The notes under the pieces were generated by a model, which saw only the letters and a program-made list of their open reading frames with translations, was not told the DNA's origin and made no database searches. A stretch of DNA of 5,543 nucleotides, taken from NCBI GenBank assembly GCA_937944035.1, contig CALDZQ010000099.1, forward strand, positions 1 to 5,543, written 5' to 3'. The translations under genes and the position numbers were made by a program. This document shows positions 1-4,956 of the stretch, one piece after another. How positions within the stretch are numbered: position 1 is the first letter of the stretch; every line of letters begins with the position of its first letter. This stretch comes from an uncultured Neomegalonema sp. Its GTDB lineage: Bacteria; Pseudomonadota; Alphaproteobacteria; Rhodobacterales; Rhodobacteraceae.

Positions 1-80
1 GCGCCCGCGATGGCGGCGCACATCATGCCGGCGGCCCCCGCACCCAGGATGATCGCGTCGAATTTTTGAGGCTGGTTCAT
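1..80 (-). CDS. N-terminus of a HI0933/BaiN-like NAD(P)/FAD-dependent oxidoreductase (partial)
   Basis: The minus strand from the ATG at 80-78 reads MNQPQKFDAIILGAGAAGMM, then CAAIAG, and runs off the left edge after 26 codons. This is a beta-alpha-beta dinucleotide-binding start: a hydrophobic strand (DAIILGAG), the GxGxxG turn (GAGAAG) and a small-residue helix. In the HI0933/BaiN flavoprotein family the protein opens with almost exactly this pattern and binds FAD; other FAD oxidoreductases begin in a similar way, so the family is inferred from a short stretch. No strong Shine-Dalgarno is visible before the ATG. It is divergent from the exported-protein/SCO operon, with 107 bases between the two starts. 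I cannot say anything about substrate or the rest of the protein. Confidence 0.72.
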   Translation of the reverse strand, partial: MNQPQKFDAIILGAGAAGMMCAAIAG

Positions 81-187
81 CCGCGATGCCTATGCCGGGC
101 GCGGGGTTTTCTCAAGCGTCGTGAAAACGTGATGTGACATCCCGCCACACCTTGTGCATCCTCAGGTGAAATGAGTGGAGGAAACGC

Positions 188-661
188 ATGTTGGGATTGA
201 AACGGGTTTTGGCGCTGGGGGTGGCTTTGCTGCCCGGCATCGCAGTGGCTTCTGAAGGCGAGCGGATCGCGGTCAAGGGCGAGTTGATCGATACGTGGTG
301 CTATTTCTCCGGCGTGATGGGCGGGCCGGATGCGGTGGTCGGGTCGGCGCATCATACCTGCGCGATGTGGTGTGCGGCGGGGGGAATTCCTGTCGGCCTG
401 CTTGGCGAGGACGGGACCGTTTATATGGTTCTGAAGCTGGGCGAGGATGACGATTCCAACGGGGGCGATACGTTCCTGACCATGACCAACGACACGATCG
501 AGGCCGAAGGGATGCTGTATGAGCGGGACGGGCTGAACTATCTGGTCGTGGCCGAAGTCACCTCGAATGAGGGCGTCACCAACCTCACCCATGAAGATTT
601 CGGTGTCACGCCGGGGAATACGATCCCCGATGCGGTGGTCGATAAAGTGTTGGAGGAATAG
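188..661 (+). CDS. Small exported cysteine/histidine-motif protein, first gene of a SCO operon
   Basis: 157 residues. The start is well supported: GGAGG at 177-181 lies six bases before the ATG. Residues 1-21 form a Sec signal peptide (K5 R6, hydrophobic core, likely cleavage after AVA at 19-21), so the mature protein should be periplasmic. The mature part begins with a short beta-rich block (VKGELIDTWCY) and then a cluster with C38, the pair H55-H56, C58 and C62, giving HHTCAMWC followed by GGIPVGLL. The C58-x3-C62 spacing plus neighbouring histidines suggests metal binding or thiol redox; that is inference. Residues 104-124 form another beta-rich block (IEAEGML, NYLVVAEV). I do not recognise a named family with a proven function. 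The gene is three bases from the next one, which has the same overall layout, and the third gene is a SCO copper chaperone, so a role in copper delivery or respiratory oxidase maturation is likely but unproven. Confidence 0.85.
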   Translation: MLGLKRVLALGVALLPGIAVASEGERIAVKGELIDTWCYFSGVMGGPDAVVGSAHHTCAMWCAAGGIPVGLLGEDGTVYMVLKLGEDDDSNGGDTFLTMTNDTIEAEGMLYERDGLNYLVVAEVTSNEGVTNLTHEDFGVTPGNTIPDAVVDKVLEE

Positions 662-664
662 GGT

Positions 665-1240
665 ATGAAACGCATTGCATTGATCGCCTTACTGCTCGCA
701 ACGCCCGCACTGGCGGCGGAAGATGGCGCGTTTTCTGAAGGGTCGGAGGCGAAAAGCTGGAACCTGACGGCGCAGGAAAAAGCGCGCTTTACCGCCAAAG
801 TCGTAGATATTTTGTGCGAGGTCGCCGGAGACTGCCCGAAAGATTGCGGCGCGGGGACGCGGCAGATGGGGCTTGTTCGCGAAGCAGACGGCGCGCTGAT
901 CTTTCCCAACAAAAACGGCCAGCCGATTTTCACCGGCGCGGCCACAGACCTTGCCCCCTATTGCGGCAAGATGGTCGAGGTGGACGGGTTGCTGACGGGG
1001 GGCGATGAAATCACGCCGGGGTCCGCAAAAATCTATCAGGTGCAGCGCATCCGCGAGTTGGGCGGGGAGTGGAAGAAAGCGAACCGCTGGACGAAGGAAT
1101 GGGCGAAGAAAAACCCCGATGCCAAGGGCAAAGGCCCGTGGTTCCGGCGCGATCCGCGTATCACGGAAGAGATTGCGAAGGATGGTTATCTCGGTCTGGG
1201 GCCTGAGGAGGACAAGGTGTTCATCAAGGATTGGTATTGA
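665..1240 (+). CDS. Exported protein with CxxxxxCxxxC motif, second gene of the SCO operon
   Basis: 191 residues. GGAGG at 652-656, inside the end of the previous gene, sits eight bases before the ATG, so translation is probably coupled. Residues 1-17 form a clear signal peptide (K2 R3, hydrophobic core, ALA before the likely cut), so the protein is exported. The mature part has C51, C57 and C61 (CEVAGDCPKDCG) and a fourth cysteine at C100 (PYCGK). A shared scaffold with the upstream protein is visible: a VVD strand ending in Cys at 51, a second CxxxC pair, GL eight residues beyond its last Cys, and VEVDGLL at 104-110. After about residue 130 comes a basic, tryptophan-rich tail (W136, W141, W145, W159) ending in IKDWY, absent from its neighbour. 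The function is not known to me. Four cysteines beside SCO suggest copper or thiol chemistry in the periplasm. Its stop shares one base with the SCO start. Confidence 0.85.
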   Translation: MKRIALIALLLATPALAAEDGAFSEGSEAKSWNLTAQEKARFTAKVVDILCEVAGDCPKDCGAGTRQMGLVREADGALIFPNKNGQPIFTGAATDLAPYCGKMVEVDGLLTGGDEITPGSAKIYQVQRIRELGGEWKKANRWTKEWAKKNPDAKGKGPWFRRDPRITEEIAKDGYLGLGPEEDKVFIKDWY

Positions 1241-1797
1241 TGCGGGCGGTGTCTCTGGCGCTGTCTGTCACTCTGGCGATGGCGGGCGCCGCCCATGCAG
1301 GCTCGCCGCTGCCGTTCAAGGTCGGCGGGCCGTTCGAGTTGATCGACCAGCATGGCGAGACGCAGACCGATGAGAGCCTGAAAGGCACGGCTTCGCTGTT
1401 GTTTTTCGGTTATGCGCAGTGTCAGGCGATTTGCTCGGTGGTTGTGCCGCGCATGGCCGAGGCGGTGGATTTGCTGGCGGAGCAGGGGCTGGATGTGCGG
1501 CCTGTGCTCATCACCGTTGATCCGGCGCGGGATACGGCGGCGGCACTGCGCGATGCTGCGCCGGATATGCATCCGCGTATGGTGGCGCTGACAGGATCGG
1601 ATGATGCGCTGGCGGCGGCGCGCAAAGCGTACCGCGTCGAAAGCGAACAGATTGCCGAGGATATTGAGGGGCCGATCTACGCGCATGGCAGTTTTGTCTA
1701 TCTGCTGGATGCGCAAGGCGAGGCTGTGAGCCTGATGCCGCCGATTTTGGGAGCCGAACGGATGGCCGAAATCGCGGTGAAATATTTGAAAGAGTGA
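1240..1797 (+). CDS. SCO1/SenC/PrrC-family copper chaperone (thioredoxin fold)
   Basis: 185 residues from the ATG at 1240, which overlaps the previous stop as TGATG. AAGGA at 1226-1230 is nine bases upstream, so I prefer this start to the TTG at 1231. SCO proteins deliver copper to, or reduce the thiols of, the CuA site of cytochrome c oxidase. The copper ligands are visible: C61 and C65 in FGYAQCQAIC and H149 in YAHGSFVYLLD. The 88-residue gap from C61 to H149 is usual for the family. TVDPARDT (92-99) is the conserved strand/loop after the active-site helix. Residues 1-20 form a signal peptide or N-terminal anchor with a plausible cut after AHA (18-20), placing the domain in the periplasm. 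The usual CP in the CxxxC loop is not present (CQAIC rather than CPDIC-like), a small deviation. It is the last gene of a three-gene operon and is followed by a strong terminator. No oxidase subunits lie in this window, so the target enzyme is not shown. Confidence 0.93.
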   Translation: MRAVSLALSVTLAMAGAAHAGSPLPFKVGGPFELIDQHGETQTDESLKGTASLLFFGYAQCQAICSVVVPRMAEAVDLLAEQGLDVRPVLITVDPARDTAAALRDAAPDMHPRMVALTGSDDALAAARKAYRVESEQIAEDIEGPIYAHGSFVYLLDAQGEAVSLMPPILGAERMAEIAVKYLKE

Positions 1798-1804
1798 CAC
1801 CAAA

Positions 1805-1886
1805 GATGTCATCCCAGGACTTGTTCCGAGGGTCCGGTTCCGCGTTACAGCGTTGTGCCTAATTCTTGAATCACGCACAACGCTGT
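1805..1886. repeat. Intergenic palindromic repeat region, likely dispersed alphaproteobacterial type
   Basis: The non-coding stretch after the SCO gene begins with GATGTCATCCCAGGACTTG, followed by TTCCGAGGGTCC. CCC/GGG (1813-1815 with 1830-1832) and GGA/TCC (1817-1819 with 1825-1827) can pair. I recall the consensus 'GTCATCCC-GGACTTGTTCC-GGG-TCC' as a common dispersed intergenic element in alphaproteobacterial genomes; the match here is imperfect, as in an old copy. It runs straight into the 12-bp inverted repeat described as a terminator. The family assignment rests on memory of the pattern, not on a search. Confidence 0.45.
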
Positions 1887-1901
1887 CGTCTTTTGTTTTT
1901 T
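1847..1901 (+). terminator. Rho-independent terminator of the exported-protein/SCO operon
   Basis: ACAGCGTTGTGC (1847-1858) and GCACAACGCTGT (1875-1886) are perfect 12-bp inverted copies with a 16-base spacer. Four bases later comes a T-rich run (TTTTGTTTTTT, 1891-1901). This is a textbook intrinsic terminator for rightward transcription, starting 50 bases after the SCO stop. The T run is on one side only, so it should not act as an intrinsic terminator for the convergent ribBA transcript. Confidence 0.85.
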
Positions 1902-1902
1902 C

Positions 1903-1946
1903 GCGATTTCTGAGCCGCAAGGTGTTTCCACCTTGCTCGAAATCGC
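1903..1946 (-). terminator. Long hairpin directly after the ribBA stop, possible 3' end signal
   Basis: GCGATTTC (1903-1910) pairs with GAAATCGC (1939-1946). GAG/CTC extends the stem (1912-1914 with 1936-1938, one bulged T at 1911). CAAGGTG (1918-1924) with CACCTTG (1929-1935) caps it with a four-base loop. On the minus strand this 44-base hairpin begins one base after the ribBA TAA. No U-run follows it in that direction (the minus strand reads A-rich there), so it may be a 3'-stabilising or rho-assisted structure rather than an intrinsic terminator. Part of it is repeated after prs. Confidence 0.55.
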
Positions 1947-1947
1947 T

Positions 1948-3033
1948 TTAGCCCTGAATTTCCGTCTTTGTGATCGTGACGCCGAATCCGGCGAGGCCGA
2001 CATACTGGCGTTCGCGGGACGCGAGCAGGCGGATTGACGAGACGCCAAGGTCGCGCAGGATTTGTGCGCCCAGACCGATGTCGAGCCAGCTTTCCGACCG
2101 GGCGACGGAGGTGGCGGTGATGCCCTCCTCCCACGACGGCGGATCGGCGGTCACGCCCACGGCCCCCTCGCGCAGGTAGACGATGACACCGCGCCCTTCT
2201 TTGGCGATACGGCGCTCGGCCAGCGCGATGGTCCGGTCTTTGCCGCCGAACACGTCTTCGAGCACGTTCTCGCGGTGCAGGCGGGTCAGGACTTCGGTTC
2301 CATCAGACAGATCGCCATAGACAAGCGCGATATGGTGCTCTTTGTCGAAGGGCGTGGAGTATACGATCGCATTGGCGGGGCCGACCTCGGTTTCGATCTT
2401 GAACTCTGCGACCCGCGTGACCAGTGTTTCGCGCTGTTGACGGTAGTGGATGAGGTCGGCGATGGAGACGATTTTCAGATCATTCTCGCGGGCGTATTCA
2501 TGCAACGGTTCGCCCTTAAGGGTCTCGCCGTTTTTGTCGAGGATTTCGCAGATCACGCCTGCGGGCGGCTCTCCGGCGAGGCGGGCGAGATCCACGGCGG
2601 CTTCGGTGTGGCCGGAGCGCATGAGGACGCCGCCGTCGCGGGCGACGAGCGGGAAGATGTGGCCGGGACGCACAAAATCTTCGGCTTGCACATTGTTGTT
2701 GGCCAGCGCGCGGACGGTGGAGGCGCGCTCGGTGGCGGAAATGCCTGTGGTCAGCTCTTCGCGGTAATCGATGGAGACGGTGAACGCGGTCGAAAGCGGC
2801 GCGTCATTCTCGCGGGCCATCGGCTCCAACTTCAGGCGGCGCGCTTCGGTCCGGGTGATCGGGGCGCACACCAGGCCGCCCGCTTGGATGATGAAGGCCA
2901 TTGATTCTTTTGAGACTTTCGAGGCGGCCATAACGAGGTCGCCCTCGTTCTCGCGGTCTTCATCGTCCACAACAACGACACACTTCCCGTCCGCTATCGC
3001 CTCGATGGCCTCTTGAATCGTGTCCAGCTTCAT
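1948..3033 (-). CDS. ribB: RibBA-like fusion: 3,4-dihydroxy-2-butanone 4-phosphate synthase with degenerate GTP cyclohydrolase II domain
   Basis: 361 residues. AAGGA (complement of 3041-3045) lies seven bases before the ATG, and MKLDTIQEAIEAI is a usual RibB opening. Residues 1 to about 202 are a complete DHBP synthase, which makes the four-carbon unit of riboflavin from ribulose 5-phosphate: acidic metal/substrate loop DDEDRENEGD (23-32), TTGISATERA (95-104), RPGHIFPL (122-129), RSGHTEAAVDL (139-149) and C162-E163. Residues about 206-361 align in order with GTP cyclohydrolase II (RLHRENVLEDVFG for the zinc loop, GRGVIVYLRE, LGAQILRDLGVSSIRLL, VGLAGFG). However, this half has no cysteine at all, so the three zinc ligands are gone, and the QEGRGIGL catalytic loop is replaced by EGAVGVTADPP. 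It is therefore probably not a cyclohydrolase; a separate RibA would be needed. Such RibB with an inactive RibA-like tail is known in alphaproteobacteria. It is translated behind an overlapping membrane-protein gene. Confidence 0.93.
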   Translation of the reverse strand: MKLDTIQEAIEAIADGKCVVVVDDEDRENEGDLVMAASKVSKESMAFIIQAGGLVCAPITRTEARRLKLEPMARENDAPLSTAFTVSIDYREELTTGISATERASTVRALANNNVQAEDFVRPGHIFPLVARDGGVLMRSGHTEAAVDLARLAGEPPAGVICEILDKNGETLKGEPLHEYARENDLKIVSIADLIHYRQQRETLVTRVAEFKIETEVGPANAIVYSTPFDKEHHIALVYGDLSDGTEVLTRLHRENVLEDVFGGKDRTIALAERRIAKEGRGVIVYLREGAVGVTADPPSWEEGITATSVARSESWLDIGLGAQILRDLGVSSIRLLASRERQYVGLAGFGVTITKTEIQG

Positions 3034-3379
3034 TGTGTTGTCCTTCGAACTGATAGCGCCGCGCGGGGATTAACCACGCAAATGCAAGAAACAACAATCC
3101 CAGACAACCAAAAACGACCACCGAGGGCTGCGACAAGATCGGGTGGAACAGGTTTTTCCACATGCCGCCCAAATGACGCGCGTACATGCCCTCGTGCAAT
3201 GCGGTCAGGCTGCGCTCGTGCAGGGTCAGCCATAATGTGCCCAAGGGACGGAAGATCAGCCGACTCGTATCGGAGTAATTGAACAGGTCAATGACCGCGC
3301 TGATCGCGGCGATGCCGAACCAGCTGAACCCGAACAAGCGGAACACGCGCTTCTTCGCGTAGGTCATCGTGCTGCGCAT
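2960..3379 (-). CDS. Small two-helix membrane protein overlapping the start of ribBA
   Basis: 139 residues. GAGG five bases before the ATG at 3379-3377 supports this start over M5. Two hydrophobic segments are clear: about 17-33 (GFSWFGIAAISAVIDLF) and 86-105 (SVVVFGCLGLLFLAFAWLIP), closed by an ARR stop-transfer. The linker holds RPLGTLW (44-50) and a region rich in His, Leu and Trp. This resembles small uncharacterised alphaproteobacterial membrane proteins with an 'LG-x-LW' segment and a C-terminal LLG-LLLL helix; I know no function. Residues 116-139 are encoded inside ribBA in another frame (74-base overlap) and read as a polar, Arg-rich tail (REVCRCCGR), probably of no great importance. 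The ribBA ribosome binding site lies within this gene, so the two are likely cotranscribed and translationally coupled. The tail may also mean that a frameshift removed an earlier stop. Confidence 0.7.
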   Translation of the reverse strand: MRSTMTYAKKRVFRLFGFSWFGIAAISAVIDLFNYSDTSRLIFRPLGTLWLTLHERSLTALHEGMYARHLGGMWKNLFHPILSQPSVVVFGCLGLLFLAFAWLIPARRYQFEGQHNEAGHDSRGHRGDSGREVCRCCGR

Positions 3380-3413
3380 TACGGCCTCAAGCTCTCGTTT
3401 TACATCAATGTCA

Positions 3414-3430
3414 TACAGTAACTTACTGTA
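3414..3430. promoter_or_regulatory. Perfect 17-bp palindrome, likely operator between the membrane gene/ribBA and prs
   Basis: TACAGTAA (3414-3421), a central C, and TTACTGTA (3423-3430) form a perfect odd palindrome. It is AT-rich in a GC-rich region and sits 34 bases upstream of the minus-strand start at 3379 and just before the putative prs -10 box. Two-fold symmetric sites of this size are typical for dimeric helix-turn-helix repressors such as TetR-type proteins. The regulator is unknown and not in this window. It is too short and has no T-run, so it is not a terminator. Confidence 0.55.
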
Positions 3431-3442
3431 ATCGCGTTGTCA

Positions 3443-3448
3443 TATATT
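3443..3448 (+). promoter_or_regulatory. prs: Putative -10 box of the prs promoter
   Basis: TATATT matches five of six positions of TATAAT, in the only strongly AT-rich stretch upstream of prs. No good -35 is seen 16-18 bases upstream; that interval falls inside the 17-bp palindrome, so a bound protein could block or assist polymerase. A start near 3455 would put the structured leader at the very 5' end of the transcript. TTGTCA at 3437-3442 lacks a matching -10 box downstream. Confidence 0.35.
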
Positions 3449-3458
3449 TTTCTGAAAA

Positions 3459-3545
3459 GCGGTGCGGCTTTGAAAAACCAGCGGTGGGGACGCGTCGGGT
3501 GGTCAAAAGACTTTTTCAGTGGCCAAAGCCGTTTACTCGCACCGC
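3459..3545 (+). promoter_or_regulatory. Structured 5' leader of prs (possible cis-regulatory RNA)
   Basis: GCGGTGCG (3459-3466) pairs perfectly with CGCACCGC (3538-3545). GCTTTG (3467-3472) continues with CAAAGC (3524-3529), leaving an eight-base bulge on the 3' side, and AAAAA (3473-3477) can continue with TTTTT (3512-3516). The interior contains GGTC-AAAA-GAC (3501-3510) and GACGCGTC (3489-3496). The fold spans 87 bases, then about 31 bases of spacer precede the prs Shine-Dalgarno at 3577-3583. No T-run follows, so it is not a terminator. I do not recognise a known riboswitch class; the fold was found by eye and energy was not computed. Confidence 0.4.
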
Positions 3546-3592
3546 CACGGTTGTTAGAAGGCGCGCGTCAGGGGACAAGGGGACATCGCCAC

Positions 3593-4558
3593 ATGAAGCC
3601 GAATTCGGACATCAAGTTGCTGGCGGGGAATTCAAACCCGGCGCTGGCGGAAGTTATATCCTCCAAGCTGTTCAGACCCCTTACCGATGCGAAGGTCACG
3701 CGGTTTGCGGATTCGGAAGTCTGGGTCGAGATTTACGAGAATATGCGCGGCGAGGATGTTTTCATCATCCAACCCACCTCCAGCCCGGCGAATGACAGCC
3801 TGATGGAGTTGTTGATTATCATCGATGCGCTGAAACGGGCCTCTGCGGGCCGGATCACGGCGGTGGTTCCCTATTTCGGCTATGCGCGGCAGGACCGTAA
3901 GACGGCGGCGCGCACCCCGATCACGGCGAAGCTGGTCGCCAATCTGATTACCGAAGCGGGGGCGGATCGTGTGCTGACCGTTGACCTGCACGCGGGGCAG
4001 ATTCAGGGCTTTTTCGATATTCCGGTCGATAACCTCTATGCCGCGCCGGTGTTTGCGCATTACGCGAAAGAAATGATGCCCGCCGACGAGCGGCTGATGA
4101 TCGTTTCCCCGGATGTGGGGGGCGTGGTGCGGGCGCGGACATTTGCGAACATGATCGACGGCGATCTCGCGGTGATCGACAAAAGGCGCGAGCGCGCGGG
4201 TGTTGTCGGCGAGATGGACGTGATCGGCGATGTCGCGGGACGGACCTGTGTGCTGTATGACGACATCGTTGATTCTGCGGGAACGCTGTGCCGTGCTGCC
4301 GAGGCGCTGATCGAAAAAGGCGCGACCGAGGTTCATGCGATGTGTACGCACGGGGTGCTGTCCGGTGAGGCGGTCAACCGGGTTGAAAAATCGGCCCTCA
4401 AAAGCCTGGCCATCACCGACTCGATTGACCAGTCGGGCACGCGCGACAGCACCAAGGTCAAGGTGTTTTCCATCGGGCCGATGCTGGCGGCGGCGATTGA
4501 TTCCATCGCGCGGCATGATTCCGTGTCGCGTCTGTTCAAAAAAGCGCCCACAAGCTGA
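3593..4558 (+). CDS. prs: Ribose-phosphate pyrophosphokinase (PRPP synthetase)
   Basis: 321 residues, the usual class I length. AAGGGGA (3577-3583) is nine bases before the ATG; the frame stays open upstream to 3437, but those 52 codons look like leader and have no family homology. The enzyme makes PRPP from ribose 5-phosphate and ATP for purine, pyrimidine, His, Trp and NAD synthesis in the cytosol. Motifs in order: FADSEVWVEI (38-47), ATP-site VVPYFGYARQDRK (91-103), catalytic DLHAGQIQGFFDIPVDNLY (131-149; H133), SPDVGG (172-177), flexible loop DKRRERAG (196-203; K197 and R199 equivalent to the catalytic pair), and the PRPP-binding loop LYDDIVDSAGT (221-231). Y222 replaces the usual V/I and S228 the usual T, both mild changes. 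The gene is divergent from the membrane gene/ribBA unit and is followed by a palindromic terminator-like element. All key residues are present, so it should be active. Confidence 0.97.
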   Translation: MKPNSDIKLLAGNSNPALAEVISSKLFRPLTDAKVTRFADSEVWVEIYENMRGEDVFIIQPTSSPANDSLMELLIIIDALKRASAGRITAVVPYFGYARQDRKTAARTPITAKLVANLITEAGADRVLTVDLHAGQIQGFFDIPVDNLYAAPVFAHYAKEMMPADERLMIVSPDVGGVVRARTFANMIDGDLAVIDKRRERAGVVGEMDVIGDVAGRTCVLYDDIVDSAGTLCRAAEALIEKGATEVHAMCTHGVLSGEAVNRVEKSALKSLAITDSIDQSGTRDSTKVKVFSIGPMLAAAIDSIARHDSVSRLFKKAPTS

Positions 4559-4575
4559 GGTTACACAGGTTTCGG

Positions 4576-4595
4576 GAAAAGCCGATCGGCTTTTC
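4576..4595. terminator. Palindromic terminator-like hairpin after prs
   Basis: GAAAAGCCGATCGGCTTTTC is a perfect 20-bp palindrome 17 bases after the prs stop. It can fold as an eight-base stem with a GATC loop, the 3' arm ending in TTTT. The A-run and T-run arms make it look the same on both strands. The T stretch is short, so efficiency is uncertain, but its place between prs and the rpmE promoter suits a prs terminator. Confidence 0.6.
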
Positions 4596-4601
4596 GACCA
4601 G

Positions 4602-4616
4602 GAAATCGCTTTAGCC
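4602..4616. repeat. 15-bp direct repeat, second copy at 1939-1953
   Basis: GAAATCGCTTTAGCC occurs here and, identically and in the same orientation, at 1939-1953, where it covers the ribBA stop codon and one arm of the hairpin beyond it. Both copies lie at the 3' end of a gene. Here no matching inverted arm is present, so the hairpin is not conserved at this site. A chance 15-mer match in 5.5 kb is unlikely but not impossible. Confidence 0.5.
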
Positions 4617-4627
4617 GTCTGACGGCC

Positions 4628-4656
4628 TTGCGTGTTACGACAGTCGCGGGTATAGA
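4628..4656 (+). promoter_or_regulatory. rpmE: Putative rpmE promoter
   Basis: TTGCGT (4628-4633) and TATAGA (4651-4656) are separated by exactly 17 bases and resemble vegetative -35 and -10 boxes (three and four matches of six). Transcription would begin near 4663, leaving a leader of about 60 bases that contains a GC-rich stretch. It lies after the prs terminator-like palindrome, supporting separate expression of rpmE and probably mipZ. Confidence 0.5.
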
Positions 4657-4725
4657 GCGCGCTCAATAATGCGGGCCGCGCCCGTCTGGCCCCGGCGACC
4701 CCGCCCTCTTTTCGGAATGTAAGAG

Positions 4726-4947
4726 ATGAAAAAAGATATTCACCCCGAATACCACACCATCAACGTCAAGATGACGAATGGCGATATTGTTCAGATGCGC
4801 TCGACTTGGGGTGCGGAAGGCGATGAGTTGGCGTTGGACGTTGATCCGACAACACACCCTGCCTGGACCGGCGGCTCGACCCGCCTGATGGATACCGGCG
4901 GGCGTGTCTCGAAGTTTAAAGAGAAGTTCAAAGGCTTCGGCTTCTGA
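4726..4947 (+). CDS. rpmE: 50S ribosomal protein L31, cysteine-free type
   Basis: 73 residues. The MKKDIHPEYH start is the L31 signature, and the ending DTGGRVSKFKEKFKGFGF is typical of the alphaproteobacterial version, as is HPAWTGG in the middle. L31 sits on the large subunit and helps bridge the two subunits. In zinc-binding L31 four cysteines hold a zinc ribbon; here there is no cysteine at all, so this is the zinc-independent form, which keeps working under zinc limitation. The Shine-Dalgarno is weak (GGAA at 4714-4717; AAGAG directly before the ATG). It lies downstream of a promoter-like pair and 65 bases upstream of mipZ, with no terminator between, so the two may be cotranscribed. Confidence 0.96.
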   Translation: MKKDIHPEYHTINVKMTNGDIVQMRSTWGAEGDELALDVDPTTHPAWTGGSTRLMDTGGRVSKFKEKFKGFGF

Positions 4948-4956
4948 GGAAGTCTT

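Noticed and set aside
131..141. GATGTGACATC palindrome upstream of the first exported protein gene
   Set aside because: Only five-base arms around one base; too short to claim an operator, and no clear promoter boxes fit around it.
77..592. 171-codon minus-strand ORF
   Set aside because: It is antisense to the first exported protein, whose signal peptide, ribosome binding site and motif are convincing. The minus-strand translation is His/Arg/Pro-rich shadow sequence.
1231..1239. TTG start for the SCO protein three codons earlier
   Set aside because: The ATG at 1240 has a better-spaced Shine-Dalgarno and the common stop-start overlap.
1186..1920. 244-codon minus-strand ORF
   Set aside because: It covers the SCO gene in antisense and the palindromic repeat. 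Its Arg/His-rich product has no recognisable domain, and the part over the repeat is a usual spurious translation.
2062..2904. 280-codon plus-strand ORF opposite ribBA
   Set aside because: It is the GC-rich shadow of a well-supported ribBA; Gly/Asp/Val-rich with no domain.
3437..3592. In-frame 52-codon N-terminal extension of Prs from a TTG
   Set aside because: The extension lies over the likely promoter and structured leader, lacks homology to PRPP synthetases, and the ATG at 3593 has a good Shine-Dalgarno and gives the normal length.
4614..4626. GCCGTC-T-GACGGC inverted repeat
   Set aside because: The one-base centre leaves only a short stem when folded and there is no T-run; probably chance in GC-rich DNA.
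3632..4666. 344-codon minus-strand ORF opposite prs
   Set aside because: It is antisense to an intact prs with all catalytic motifs. The product is Arg/His-rich and shows no domain.
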